64,000 nucleotides of DNA from Fidelibacterota bacterium (GCA_004124385.1 SCKN01000006.1:1-64000); one strand, 5' to 3'. Shown: positions 45,882 to 56,198, counted from the first letter of the stretch. Notes: generated by a model from the sequence alone, not told the origin. Numbers and translations are program-made.

Positions 45882-47080
45882 TTTTCTAAATATACTGCTT
45901 CTTTGGGGTTGATCTTAAGGGTGCGACTTGATGCCACAAAAGATGAAATAATAATAAATACAAATGAAATAATAATGACTACCATCAAATCTGCCATTTT
46001 TAACACCATGGGCAATTTATCAATAAAATAAATTTCTTCAGGTAATGGAAATATACCAAAATGATTGTGAGCCGCAACCAACAACAGGCTGATTATTATT
46101 CCCACTACGGCGCCAATACCGCCGATCATTATACCCTGCATTAAAATGATGCTTTGGATTCTACGCGCTGTCGTCCCAAGTGTCCTTAAAATGCCTATTT
46201 CCCTAATTTTTTGATATGTAACCAAAACAAGTGTGGACATTAAGTTAAAACAAGCTACAAGGACAATCAGGCTCAAAACTGCCATAGTTCCTATCCGCTC
46301 CATACGCATAGCATTGAATAAACTTGAATTCAGATCGGCCCAGCTTTTGATGGAAATACCTCCTGGAAGTATCCGTCGAAAATAACGTTTCAGTTCATCT
46401 GCATTTTCTGATTCATGGAGCCTAACATCGATACCATCATATCCTTTTTTTCGAATAAATAAATTTTTTCCTAAATTCATTGGAATAAAAATGATTCGAT
46501 CATCCACATCTAAAACTTCGGCGTGAAATATTCCGGCAATTTTACCTGAAAACCTTCTAGGTAGACCTACATATCCACTATGATCTATTGGACTCATTAG
46601 ATGTATTTCATCCCCCACATCCACATTCAACCTTCGAGCCAATATTTGACCAATAAACACAGATCGACCATGGAGTTCTTCAGATGAAGAATTTATTTGC
46701 ATATCATAAAACGCCTGGAACCTGTCAATTGGGACTGCTTTAAATGTTACTAATCTCTGATCTTGATTGGATGATGAAATCAACCCTTTTCGTTCTCGAA
46801 AAAGTAACGCATCAACAACATGTTTATCCCGAAGAACTGCATCGAAAATTTCAGTTAATTTTATATCATTATCTATAGCTGTAATTCTCAAATCTCCTTC
46901 GAAGCCGATTACTCTACTTGTGACTCGCTCTTCAAAACCATTTAGTATGGCGAGGATAACAATGAGAGCAAATGTACCTGTGGCTAAACCAATAATTGAG
47001 ATCCATCCTGTTAATTGACTGGGCCCTGCCCCTTTACCGCCCATCATAAATCGGCGTGCAATTGTAAACGCAAATTTCAT
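45878..47080 (-). CDS. LolC/LolE-family lipoprotein-releasing permease (second copy)
   Basis: This 400-residue FtsX/MacB-type permease starts MKFAFTIARRFMMGGKGAGPSQLTGWISIIGLATG with the first helix, a periplasmic domain with NGFEERVTSRVIGFEGDLRI, and three C-terminal helices including SLIVLVACFNLMSTLVLVTYQKIREIGILRTLG. It pairs with the preceding paralogue as the two halves of a LolCE complex. It overlaps both neighbours by four bases. Confidence 0.92.
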   Translation of the reverse strand: MKFAFTIARRFMMGGKGAGPSQLTGWISIIGLATGTFALIVILAILNGFEERVTSRVIGFEGDLRITAIDNDIKLTEIFDAVLRDKHVVDALLFRERKGLISSSNQDQRLVTFKAVPIDRFQAFYDMQINSSSEELHGRSVFIGQILARRLNVDVGDEIHLMSPIDHSGYVGLPRRFSGKIAGIFHAEVLDVDDRIIFIPMNLGKNLFIRKKGYDGIDVRLHESENADELKRYFRRILPGGISIKSWADLNSSLFNAMRMERIGTMAVLSLIVLVACFNLMSTLVLVTYQKIREIGILRTLGTTARRIQSIILMQGIMIGGIGAVVGIIISLLLVAAHNHFGIFPLPEEIYFIDKLPMVLKMADLMVVIIISFVFIIISSFVASSRTLKINPKEAVYLEK

Positions 47081-48282
47081 TCGTACCTTAGGGCAATTGC
47101 AGGATCAACAGATGACGCACGATGAGTTGGCCACAACGCTGCAAAAATAGAACTTATGAAACTACACATGACAATGAGTCCAATGATAGTCCAGTCAAAT
47201 AAAATTGGAACGTGACTCATGAAATAAATGTCTTCTGCGATGGAGAGCGGTTTGAACCAAATCTGTATTCCGGCTAAAATTAAAGCTAAACCTAAACCAG
47301 CCAATGAGCCCATTACACCAATATAAATTCCTTTTATCAGAAATATTCTGCGAATTGTTTTTTTGTTCATACCCATGGAAATGAGTGTTCCAATGGACCG
47401 CATTTTTTCCAATACAATCATGGTCAGAGCAGAAACAATATTGACCACACCGACCAATGCAATCATTCCGAATATAATTAAAATGGGCCATTTTTGGAGG
47501 TTTAACCAGTTAAATAGCGTCCGGTGCTTTTCTTTCCAAGTAATCGCATAATTTGGATAGCCCAGTGTTTCCTCTATGGTTGCTGCTAAAACTCCCGCTC
47601 GTTTTCCATCTTTTAGATTGATTGTATATCCAGACACTTTTTCGCCATATTGAAAAAGAGATTGAGCATCTGCGATTGGCATATAAACAACTGATTTGTC
47701 GTATTCCTGTAATCCGGATTTAAAAATTCCACTCACTGTTGCCTGCTTCATCCGTTGACTGGATGAAAGTGTTATCATTGACTTCATATCGACCAAAACG
47801 AGATTGTCTCCAACGCTTACTTTAAGAGCGCTGGCCAAATCGCTGCCGATGACTATATTACCACTTTTCAAACTGGCAGAACCCTTGCGCATCATATTAT
47901 ATATACTTTTTGGTAATCCATCATTATCATGTCCAATAATCAAAACTCCTTCTGCTGAACGACCTTTGCGAACCATGGCAGCTTCTTGAATATACGCCGC
48001 AGTCGAAAAGGATGAATTGTTTGCGGTTAGAATACTATCTAATTTGGTTTTATAGGGAGTAACCGGTTTAAATAAGAAATGCTGAACGCGAATATGTCCA
48101 TCAAAACCGGCTATTTTATTGGAAATGGTTTCTTCAAATCCATTCAGAACGGATGAGGTTAAAACTAAAGCGCATACACCTAACCCCAGGCCAACCATCG
48201 CGGTGATACTGGCGAAAGAAGTAAAACTTCCCTGGTGTTTAAATCCTAAATGGCGTAAAGCAATGTGAAATGAAATATTCAA
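47077..48282 (-). CDS. LolC/LolE-family lipoprotein-releasing permease (first copy)
   Basis: The 401-residue paralogue has the same layout: NISFHIALRHLGFKHQGSFT, SSVLNGFEETISNKIAGFDGHIRV, a periplasmic MacB-like domain and ALVGVVNIVSALTMIVLEKMRSIGTLISMG. The family begins close to NISFHIALR, so TTG 48282 is the likely start; a further 23 codons are open upstream but lack support. No strong Shine-Dalgarno is seen before the TTG. It heads the lolC-lolE-lolD operon. Confidence 0.88.
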   Translation of the reverse strand: MNISFHIALRHLGFKHQGSFTSFASITAMVGLGLGVCALVLTSSVLNGFEETISNKIAGFDGHIRVQHFLFKPVTPYKTKLDSILTANNSSFSTAAYIQEAAMVRKGRSAEGVLIIGHDNDGLPKSIYNMMRKGSASLKSGNIVIGSDLASALKVSVGDNLVLVDMKSMITLSSSQRMKQATVSGIFKSGLQEYDKSVVYMPIADAQSLFQYGEKVSGYTINLKDGKRAGVLAATIEETLGYPNYAITWKEKHRTLFNWLNLQKWPILIIFGMIALVGVVNIVSALTMIVLEKMRSIGTLISMGMNKKTIRRIFLIKGIYIGVMGSLAGLGLALILAGIQIWFKPLSIAEDIYFMSHVPILFDWTIIGLIVMCSFISSIFAALWPTHRASSVDPAIALRYE

Positions 48283-48362
48283 TATTAATAACCAATTAAA
48301 ATAATAATGTTTACATTTTGTGGAGATTTTACAAACATATATCAAAACCAACTCATGAAATA

Positions 48363-48622
48363 ATGAATTATTTCAAATATATTTGTATAATAACAAACAT
48401 TATATATTGTGATTTTGTAATCCTAAACGATGACAGAATATATACTGAAGGTGTTTATTATATTGATGAAAACACTAACCAATTATATACAAATTCTATT
48501 GTCATTAAATTTAACTACAGAATCATTAATTCCGATTCTGAAAATAATATATATAATAGAAATGATATATTACCAGATTACAATTACATTAGGGATGTAT
48601 TGGATCTTTTAGATATAAATAA
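48363..48622 (+). pseudogene. Probable N-terminal remnant of a secreted protein
   Basis: From ATG 48363 the frame reads MNYFKYICIITNIIYCDFVI, a signal-like start, and goes on with NDDRIYTEGVYYIDENTNQL and YTNSIVIKF, resembling prepropeptides of secreted subtilases, for about 86 residues. It then enters the antisense of lysS with no change of frame, which is unlike a real protein. Composition is very AT-rich. It is best read as the 5' end of a gene cut by recombination next to the lysS stop. Family assignment is weak. Confidence 0.35.
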
Positions 48623-50116
48623 TCATTCATCGACAGTGCGCATGGCGGGAAACAGAATTACATCTTTGATGGTATTCTGTTCAGTAAGCAGCATGGTAAG
48701 GCGGTCGATCCCCAAACCGACTCCGCCTGTTGGCGGCATACCGCATTCCATGGCTTGGATGAAATTCTCATCAACCGGCTGTGCTTCTTCATCACCTTTC
48801 TCACGCAATTTGGCCTGTGCTTCCAGACGTTCCCGCTGATCAATGGGATCATTTAATTCTGTAAATGAGTTGGCAAATTCTGCACCGCCGATAAACAATT
48901 CATATCGTTCAACTAAATTGGGATCACCATTCCGATGTGCTTTGGCTAATGGCGAAATTGCTTTGGGATAATCTGTAACAAATGTGGGTTGAATCAATTT
49001 CGGCTCTACCAATTCACTCATAAGTTCATCCAGCATTTGTCCATAATTGGCATTGTCTTCCACATCAATATTATGAGCTTTACAAAGCTTCTTCATTTCT
49101 GCTTCAGATGCAGAACCCAAATCCTGACCTGTCGCATCTTTCAATAAACCCAATAATGGTTTACGAGCAAATGGTTTGGACAGATCAATTTCATTTCCTT
49201 GCCAAGTAACTTTTGTGGCATCCACAGCTTCTGCCGTATTACGAATCATATCTTCCACCAATTCCATATTGTCGTCATTATCTGCATAGGCCCAGTAAAA
49301 TTCAAGCATAGTAAATTCAGGATTATGATTTTTATCCATCCCTTCATTACGAAAATCCTTTGAAATTTCATACACTCGGTCAATTCCTCCCACAATCAAT
49401 CGTTTCAAATATAATTCATCTGCTATCCGTAGATAAAGTTTCTGGTCTAATGCATTATGATGAGTCGTAAACGGTCGGGCATTTGCGCCACCATACAAGG
49501 GCTGGAGCACAGGCGTTTCCACTTCCAAAAATTCAAGATTGTCTAAATATTGGCGGATGGTAGAAATAATTTTTGCTCGTTTCACAAATACGTTTTTTAC
49601 TTCGGGATTAACGATAAGGTCCAAATGACGATTGCGATAGCGCAATTCTTTATCTTCAAAAGTATCAAATCTTTCTCCGTCCTTTTCCTTCACAACTGGT
49701 AGAGGTCGAATGCTTTTTGCCAAAACAGTAAATGCTTTAGCATGAATCGATTGTTCACCCATTTTCGTTGTAAAAGGAAAACCTTCAATGCCAACAATAT
49801 CACCTATATCCATTTTTTTAAAATTGGCATAAGCATCTTCACCCACTTCATCTCCTTTAATATAAATTTGGATTCGGCCACCCATGTCCTGGATATGAAA
49901 AAATGACGCTTTACCCATCTTGCGTAAAGCCATAATGCGACCGGCTACAGTCACATCCTTTTCTTCCAATGTATCGTAATTTTCAAGCACTTCAGCACTC
50001 GTATGGGTAGGAGTATATTTATGAGGATATGGATTTATCCCTCGTTCTCGGAGAGTTTCCAGCTTTTCCTTTCGGAATCGTATAACTTCGTTTAAGCTCT
50101 TATGTTCGTCTGACAT
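48623..50116 (-). CDS. lysS: Lysyl-tRNA synthetase (class II)
   Basis: The 497-residue class II synthetase has the N-terminal OB domain (AGRIMALRKMGKASFFHIQDMGG), motif 1 (VFVKRAKIISTIRQYLDNLEFLEVETPVLQ), motif 2 (YEISKDFRNEGMDKNHNPEFTMLEFY) and motif 3 (GVGLGIDRLTMLLT). It charges tRNA-Lys. The gene stands alone on the minus strand, facing the fragment to its left. Confidence 0.97.
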   Translation of the reverse strand: MSDEHKSLNEVIRFRKEKLETLRERGINPYPHKYTPTHTSAEVLENYDTLEEKDVTVAGRIMALRKMGKASFFHIQDMGGRIQIYIKGDEVGEDAYANFKKMDIGDIVGIEGFPFTTKMGEQSIHAKAFTVLAKSIRPLPVVKEKDGERFDTFEDKELRYRNRHLDLIVNPEVKNVFVKRAKIISTIRQYLDNLEFLEVETPVLQPLYGGANARPFTTHHNALDQKLYLRIADELYLKRLIVGGIDRVYEISKDFRNEGMDKNHNPEFTMLEFYWAYADNDDNMELVEDMIRNTAEAVDATKVTWQGNEIDLSKPFARKPLLGLLKDATGQDLGSASEAEMKKLCKAHNIDVEDNANYGQMLDELMSELVEPKLIQPTFVTDYPKAISPLAKAHRNGDPNLVERYELFIGGAEFANSFTELNDPIDQRERLEAQAKLREKGDEEAQPVDENFIQAMECGMPPTGGVGLGIDRLTMLLTEQNTIKDVILFPAMRTVDE

Positions 50117-50334
50117 GATTATATTTACAAATTGAAGGTGATGAATTTAAATATATACTGTACAGTGCCTAAATGATTCTTTTTAAAATACTCACCTAAA
50201 ATTATTATTTTTCTATACTTGGCGGAGCATGTTTTAATATTCTTATGTTGGGATAACTAATTATCTTAATTTTTGTCAGTAATTTCAGTAGAAATATTTT
50301 AGTTTATTGCACATAATTATTACAGGAGAACACA

Positions 50335-53151
50335 ATGTTAAATAAAACTATTTTCAGTAAAATTTTATCGATTATAATTCTGTTAGTATCCTCTCTGTGC
50401 GCCGCAATCCCCTTTACGATTGATTATGAAAAATATACACTCGATAATGGTTTAACGGTCATTTTACATGTAGACAAATCCGATCCAATCGTTGGGATTG
50501 CCATACAATATCACGTCGGATCAAATCGTGAAACACCAGGGAGAACCGGTTTTGCCCACTTGTTTGAACATATGCTTTTTCAAGAATCACAACATATTGG
50601 TCAGGATCAATTTTTCAAAATAATACAAAATGTCGGCGGGACGCTCAATGGCGGCACCAATAAAGATGGTACAGTTTATTATGAGGTTGTCCCCAAAAAT
50701 GCATTAGAGACCGTCTTATGGATGGAATCTGACCGTATGGGATGGCTCCTTTCTACCGTAACCCAACCTGCATTTGAAAACCAGCAAGAAGTTGTACAAA
50801 ATGAAAAACGTCAACGGGTAGATAATCGTCCTTACGGTCATAATGATTATGTTATTATTAAAAATATGTATCCCGAAGAGCACCCATATAACTGGACGAC
50901 CATCGGTGAGCTGGAAGACCTGCAAAATGCAACATTACAGGATGTCCGGGAATTCTACGAAAAATGGTATGGACCTAATAATGCGACAATGGTTATCGCG
51001 GGTGATATTAATAAACGTGAAGTGAAAAAACTTGTCGAAAAATATTTTGGTGAAATCAAGGCCGGACCAGAGAATGGCAATCCGGAACCTATGCATATTC
51101 AACTCTCCGAAACAAAAAAAGTATTTCATGAGGATATTTTTGCCAAATCACCTCGATTAACCATGGCGCTTCCAACTGTAGATCACAAGCATGATGATGC
51201 GGCTGCGCTTGAACTATTAAGCCAACTTTTAGGAGATGGCAAAAAAGCACCTTTGTATAAAGTAATCGTGGAAGAAAAAAAACTAGCTCCCAATTTATAT
51301 TCCTACAGCTATACACAAGAAATTGCAGGCATTTTATATATTGTTGTAAATGGATTCCCTGCAACAAACCTCACGGATGTGGAATCAGCTGTGCATGAAG
51401 CATTTGACCGTTTTGAACGAGATGGTTTCACCAATGAAGATTTAGCACGACTTAAAGCAAAGTATGAAACCGGATTCTATCAAGGGATTTCCTCTGTCCT
51501 TGGAAAAGGGTTTCAGTTGGCTCATTATAATGAATATTATGGATCACCGGATGCGATTGCTGATGAACTCCAAAAAGTCCTCGATGTAAATATGAGTGAT
51601 GTTAAACGGGTGTATGAAAAATATGTTAAAGGCCAGAATTATGTTTTGACCAGCTTCGTCCCCAAAGGCAAAGTTGACTTGGTCGCGGATGGGTCAGTTC
51701 TCTTCCCAATAAAGGAAGAAAAAATCGTTGAAAATGTGGCTAAAGAAACGGGAACAGGCAGTATGGATGTGACTGAAATTCCGTCTACATTCGACCGGTC
51801 AGTTGAACCGACCACTGGACCGCAACCCCGTTTAAACCTGCCTACAATCTGGAAACATAATTACAAAAAAGGTATTTCACTCTATGGTTCAAAACATAAT
51901 GAACTGCCTTTGATCAATTTCGGTATTCAAATTCAAGGCGGTATGCTTTTGGATGATCCGAATAAAGTCGGTGTCGCTAACCTCGTTACGGCTATGATGA
52001 TGGAAGGCACTGCCAACAAAACACCTATTGAGCTTGAAGAAGCGATTGATGCGTTGGGATCATCAATATATATGTACACCAGAAAACAATCCATTGGTAT
52101 TGAAGTCACAACATTAAAACGGAATTTTCTTGCGACTCTTGCATTGGTTGAAGAAATCCTGTTTGAGCCACGCTGGGATGAAACAGAATTTGATCGTATC
52201 AAGAGAGAAACAGCTGAATCCATAAAACGTCGGACGGCTGTACCATCATCCATCGCATCAAACGTATATAATAAATTGATTTATGGCAATCATATTCTTG
52301 CAAATTCAACATCCGGAACAGTTGAATCAGTGGAATCTATCGAACTGGATGATTTAATAAACTACTATAATGCCAACTTTTCAGCAGATTTAGTATCCAT
52401 GAGTATTGTAGGTGATTTAAATCGCAATGTAGCTGTAAGAGCATTTGAAGATTTGGTGGACAAATGGGAAGTAAAAAATGTGAATTTCACTGAATACGAA
52501 ATGCCGGCACCTGATAAAACAGCAAAAGTTTATTTCGTCGATGTTCCCAATGCCAAGCAATCTGAAATACGTATTGGATATTTAGGATTAGCCCGAACAG
52601 ATCCCGACTACTTTCCTGCCACAGTGATGAATATGAAACTGGGCGGCAATTTCAGCAGTGATGTCAATTTGACACTGCGTGAGGAAAAGGGCTTCACGTA
52701 CGGAGCGCGAACAGGATTCAGTGGATCAAAATTCCCTGGTAAATTCACAGCCTCTTCCGGAGTAAGATCAAATACGACCGAAGAATCCGTCAATATTTTT
52801 AAAGAGCTTCTGACTGCTTATCTTGAACCCATTTCTGAAGAAGATTTGGATTTTACTAAAAATGTGTTGTTGAAATCAAATGCCCGAAAATTTGAAACAT
52901 TAGGCGCATTGCGTCGAATGATAGATAATATTGCAACATACGATTTACCGTATGATTATATAAAAGATCAAGAGGAAATCGTTCGAAATATGACTGTTGC
53001 AAGCCATAATGCATTGGCAAAAAAGCTAATTCGCCCCGACGAAATGATTTATTTGGTTGTGGGAGATGCTGCTACACAGTTGGACGGATTAAAATCACTG
53101 GGTTTTGGCGACCCGATCTTACTCGATGCTGATGGAAATCTTGTAGAATAA
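50335..53151 (+). CDS. Exported M16-family zinc metalloprotease (two-domain)
   Basis: The 938-residue protein has a signal peptide (MLNKTIFSKILSIIILLVSSLCAA). The first M16 peptidase half contains the inverted zinc motif HLFEH (His75, Glu78, His79) with a downstream glutamate in the ENQQEVVQNEKRQR helix. The second, inactive half has GYLGLARTDPDYFPATVMNMKLGG and LREEKGFTYGA. This pitrilysin-like two-domain form degrades peptides in the periplasm. The gap upstream (50117-50334) holds the promoter region, including a 10-base palindrome ACTGTACAGT at 50157-50166. Confidence 0.93.
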   Translation: MLNKTIFSKILSIIILLVSSLCAAIPFTIDYEKYTLDNGLTVILHVDKSDPIVGIAIQYHVGSNRETPGRTGFAHLFEHMLFQESQHIGQDQFFKIIQNVGGTLNGGTNKDGTVYYEVVPKNALETVLWMESDRMGWLLSTVTQPAFENQQEVVQNEKRQRVDNRPYGHNDYVIIKNMYPEEHPYNWTTIGELEDLQNATLQDVREFYEKWYGPNNATMVIAGDINKREVKKLVEKYFGEIKAGPENGNPEPMHIQLSETKKVFHEDIFAKSPRLTMALPTVDHKHDDAAALELLSQLLGDGKKAPLYKVIVEEKKLAPNLYSYSYTQEIAGILYIVVNGFPATNLTDVESAVHEAFDRFERDGFTNEDLARLKAKYETGFYQGISSVLGKGFQLAHYNEYYGSPDAIADELQKVLDVNMSDVKRVYEKYVKGQNYVLTSFVPKGKVDLVADGSVLFPIKEEKIVENVAKETGTGSMDVTEIPSTFDRSVEPTTGPQPRLNLPTIWKHNYKKGISLYGSKHNELPLINFGIQIQGGMLLDDPNKVGVANLVTAMMMEGTANKTPIELEEAIDALGSSIYMYTRKQSIGIEVTTLKRNFLATLALVEEILFEPRWDETEFDRIKRETAESIKRRTAVPSSIASNVYNKLIYGNHILANSTSGTVESVESIELDDLINYYNANFSADLVSMSIVGDLNRNVAVRAFEDLVDKWEVKNVNFTEYEMPAPDKTAKVYFVDVPNAKQSEIRIGYLGLARTDPDYFPATVMNMKLGGNFSSDVNLTLREEKGFTYGARTGFSGSKFPGKFTASSGVRSNTTEESVNIFKELLTAYLEPISEEDLDFTKNVLLKSNARKFETLGALRRMIDNIATYDLPYDYIKDQEEIVRNMTVASHNALAKKLIRPDEMIYLVVGDAATQLDGLKSLGFGDPILLDADGNLVE

Positions 53152-53738
53152 AACCAATTAATGTAGGACAGACATTCCTGTCCGCCGCTATTAATTTTTA
53201 TCAAATGAGGTAGTCGGGGAATGTCTGTAGTACTTTTTATTATTACTCCGGTTATCCATTGATTATTTTAATCATATCATATAAACTATTATTCTTGTGT
53301 TTTTCTACAGATTATTCGCCCTTTTCTTTGATACAATGAAAAGGCTGCAAAAGAAACAGTCGCTATTGGACATTTTAGAAGAAAATAGACCTGACGTTTA
53401 TTTGCGTTAAAAAACGAAGATGGTTTTACGTTAAAAAAGAAAAACTGTTTGAAGTCCGTATTTAATTATTGTAAATAAATTAATATAATGATACGCGGAC
53501 AAGTTTTTTCCTTTTAGTAAAACTGTCTGAAGTTTTAGCAAATATAGTCCAGCCTTGATCTTTTTGGTTCTTTTTCTATCAAGAGAAAAAGAACAGAGCA
53601 AATCTTTTTAACGATATATTATTAAACTCCATTGTTGAAGCTATACAATATATTTACGACAGCTATCAAATAAAAATCGTGTTTATAATTTACTACCGTA
53701 TTGGTGTGTCGGGATTTCTATTTCAATAGCCCCGATAT
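53152..53738. other. Gene-free 587-bp spacer rich in inverted repeats
   Basis: No ORF above about 25 codons is supportable. GGACAG-ACATTC-CTGTCC (53166-53183) is a perfect hairpin, and ACAGACATTCC (53168-53178) recurs inverted at 53218-53228 (GGAATGTCTGT). Further right, GTTCTTTTTCT-ATCAAG-AGAAAAAGAAC (53567-53594) is an 11-bp perfect hairpin, embedded in CTTGAT/ATCAAG. These look like dispersed intergenic repeats rather than a single terminator. The left hairpin may end the M16 transcript. Confidence 0.65.
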
Positions 53739-54308
53739 TTATGCGGCAGATTGCTCCCTTGCTGCATTCCGAAATAATAACGCCGATGTGACGAACAGCA
53801 TAGCAAAGAATGCGTTCAGAACGAACACGCCGAACACGCCTGGTGCCCAGGATGTAACAGGAGGCGGCCAGATAAAGAGCGAAATGACGGGGACTAACAT
53901 TTGAGTGAACGCTGCCGCAAATAATGTACGTGCCATTCCCCGTGGCTTAAAGTGTGACATAAGTGAACCGATGAATCCGACAGCGAATACTGCTCCATAC
54001 ATCAAGTTGGCGGACTGTCCCTCGTTTCCGATGATGCCAACAGCACCATTCACCCAAAAAAGTAGGAATGCTCCTGCAAGTCCAACGCCAACGGCCGTTT
54101 GGTACACAGCTTTCTCCGACCTTCTCGCCACAAACTCATACGCGAGACCAACTCCGAGCAAGAGACCACCCATAACAATGAAATCGGACAAGTCCCAGAC
54201 TACTTCATCAGTGAACTGCATCGCTAATAAGGGCAACAGCAATATGATTCCTGTCACGAGGGCAATACGGAAGGCAGCTTTGAATACGAAATTGTCGGAT
54301 TTTATCAT
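53739..54308 (-). CDS. Multi-pass membrane protein, GC-richer than neighbours
   Basis: The 189-residue protein has about five to six hydrophobic segments (residues ~12-28, 42-58, 70-88, 101-116, 126-146, 158-178) and no catalytic motif I can name. Codon choice and base composition are GC-richer than the flanking genes, suggesting acquisition. It starts four bases after the prfB stop. Family unknown; a hypothetical integral membrane protein. Confidence 0.72.
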   Translation of the reverse strand: MIKSDNFVFKAAFRIALVTGIILLLPLLAMQFTDEVVWDLSDFIVMGGLLLGVGLAYEFVARRSEKAVYQTAVGVGLAGAFLLFWVNGAVGIIGNEGQSANLMYGAVFAVGFIGSLMSHFKPRGMARTLFAAAFTQMLVPVISLFIWPPPVTSWAPGVFGVFVLNAFFAMLFVTSALLFRNAAREQSAA

Positions 54309-54312
54309 TTCA

Positions 54313-55408
54313 CTACTTCAACTTACTCATCAAAAATGCCCGGATGAAATTATCAAGGGCGCCGTCCATGACAGCTGAAATATTTCCTGTCTCTTCTTTC
54401 GTACGGTGATCTTTCACCATATTGTACGGATGAAACACATAGGACCGTATCTGGCTCCCCCAGCCAATATCCATTTTAGAATCTTCCAATACCTTATTGT
54501 CTTCTTTTTGTTTTTCTACTTCTAATTGATAGAGACGCGCTTTCAACACTTTCATTGCCGTTGCTTTATTTTTATGCTGGGAACGTTCATTCTGACATTG
54601 GGCTACTATACCCGTGGGAATATGTGTAATGCGAATGGCGGAATCAGTTTTATTTACATGCTGACCACCGGCGCCACTGGCACGATATGTATCAATGCGT
54701 AAATCACTTTGATCAATCTCTATTTCAATTTCTTCGTCACTGGATGGGTACACAAATACAGAAGCAAAGGACGTATGACGGCGACTATTAGAATCGAAAG
54801 GCGAAATGCGCACCAAACGGTGGATACCTGCTTCCGCTTTTAGTAATCCATAAGCATAATCTCCTTTTACTTCCATGGTTACATCTTTCAATCCTGCTTC
54901 ATCCCCGGGCTGATAATCCATGATTTTTTTCTTAAAACCCTTCTGCTCAATCCAGCGCGTATACATGCGGTAAAGCATTTCTGCCCAATCCTGGCTTTCG
55001 GTTCCACCAGCTCCGGGGTGAATGGTTACAATGGCATCTTGAGAATCCTGCTCACCTCCGAGAATCATTTGCAATTCTACATCCTCGATGATTATGGTGT
55101 AGGACTTTAATTCATCATTTACTTCTTCAAATTCTGCTTCGCCGCTTTCGGCGAATTCCAACAGAACTTCCACGTCTCCATGGCGTTTTTCAAGGTCGGA
55201 CCAAAGAGTGAGTTCTTTTTCTATAAGGGATATTTTTTTGAGGATGACTTGGGCTGCTGCATTGTCATTCCAAAAATCCGGAACCCCGGATTTACTTCGG
55301 AGTATTTCTACTTCTTTTTCCCTGGATTCCAGGTCAAAGATGCCTCCGAAGTTCGTGATGTTTGGCTTCTGCTGAAGCGAAGCCGTCTTTTAAGTCTGTC
55401 AATTCCAT
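54313..55408 (-). CDS. prfB: Peptide chain release factor 2 (programmed +1 frameshift)
   Basis: The gene is two frames: 55408-55337 (24 codons, MELTDLKDGFA...HELRRHL) and 55335-54313, skipping T55336. The switch is the classic CTT-TGA-C site with a GGAGG three bases upstream, so RF2 levels autoregulate at its own UGA. The joined 364-residue product reads on as DLESREKEVEILRSKSGVPDFWND. It holds the UGA-recognising SPF motif (ISPFDSNSRRHTSF) and the hydrolysis motif AGGQHVNKTDSA. A later ATG at 55173 would lose domain 1. Confidence 0.95.
55334..55348 (-). promoter_or_regulatory. prfB programmed frameshift site
   Basis: GGAGG-CAT-CTT-TGA-C: an internal Shine-Dalgarno-like GGAGG three bases before the slippery CTT and the in-frame stop TGA (55336-55334). 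Ribosomes paused at UGA shift +1 to read GAC when RF2 is scarce. Confidence 0.9.
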
Positions 55409-55433
55409 GATTTAATTTAAGATTATTTTTTGT

Positions 55434-56195
55434 TTAAAATGCAAATGCAAGTCCAAACATCACAGCAATCCCACCCAGCAATGCCATTAATTGCAAAATA
55501 GACACTTTAACATCAGTATTGTGATGCAATTCCGGTATGAGGTCTGATCCTGCGATATAAATAAATCCGCCGGCTGTCATGGGTAAAAAATAAAGTACAA
55601 TTCCTTCCATAGACGTACCGATGATTAGCACTAACACCACTCCAATTACAGACGTAAGCGCCGATGCGAAATTAAATAATAGTGCTTTTTTTACGGTAAG
55701 TCCTCCATGAATCAATATACCAAAATCCCCGATTTCTTGGGGAATCTCATGGAGTAGTACTGCCACAGTTGTTGCCATCCCCAATGGAATGCTCACAGCA
55801 TAGGAAACGCCAATCAAAATACCATCAATAAAATTGTGCATGGCATCCCCAAAAATATTCATAGGCACTACAGGATGAACATGATCATCCGTCGTTTCCA
55901 AATGGCAATGTCGCCAACGAAAAAATTTTTCCAACATAAAAAAAAGGATAATCCCAGCGAGCACCGAAGCAGAAACTGCCATGGGGTTTAAATCGGAAGC
56001 AAATGCTTCCGGGAGTATATGTATAAATGCACCCCCTAGTAAACTGCCTACAGCAAAGCTCACCAAAAATAGTAAAATGCGGTTAAGTAAGTTACGTGAT
56101 AGTGATAGTGTTGCAACCCCGACTAAAGAAATAAAACTGACTACCATTACACTTCCCAGTGCATACAGCCATGTCTGGCTGGTGATGGTTGTCAT
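55434..56195 (-). CDS. ZIP-family divalent metal transporter
   Basis: The 253-residue membrane protein has eight hydrophobic segments. The metal site is HNFIDG (His120, Asp124) in TM4 and HEIPQE (His149, Glu150, Glu154) in TM5, as in bacterial ZupT/ZIP proteins. A histidine-rich loop (RHCHLETTDDHVH, 95-107) before TM4 likely binds metal. It moves Zn2+ or related ions into the cytoplasm. It starts four bases after cdaA. Confidence 0.92.
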   Translation of the reverse strand: MTTITSQTWLYALGSVMVVSFISLVGVATLSLSRNLLNRILLFLVSFAVGSLLGGAFIHILPEAFASDLNPMAVSASVLAGIILFFMLEKFFRWRHCHLETTDDHVHPVVPMNIFGDAMHNFIDGILIGVSYAVSIPLGMATTVAVLLHEIPQEIGDFGILIHGGLTVKKALLFNFASALTSVIGVVLVLIIGTSMEGIVLYFLPMTAGGFIYIAGSDLIPELHHNTDVKVSILQLMALLGGIAVMFGLAFAF

Positions 56196-56198
56196 AAA

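Noticed and set aside
50157-50166. ACTGTACAGT palindrome as a LexA box
   Set aside because: Ten bases only, no SOS gene downstream, matches by chance are likely.
54313-55173. prfB as a 286-residue protein from ATG 55173
   Set aside because: Upstream frame and the CTT-TGA-C site reconstruct full-length RF2.
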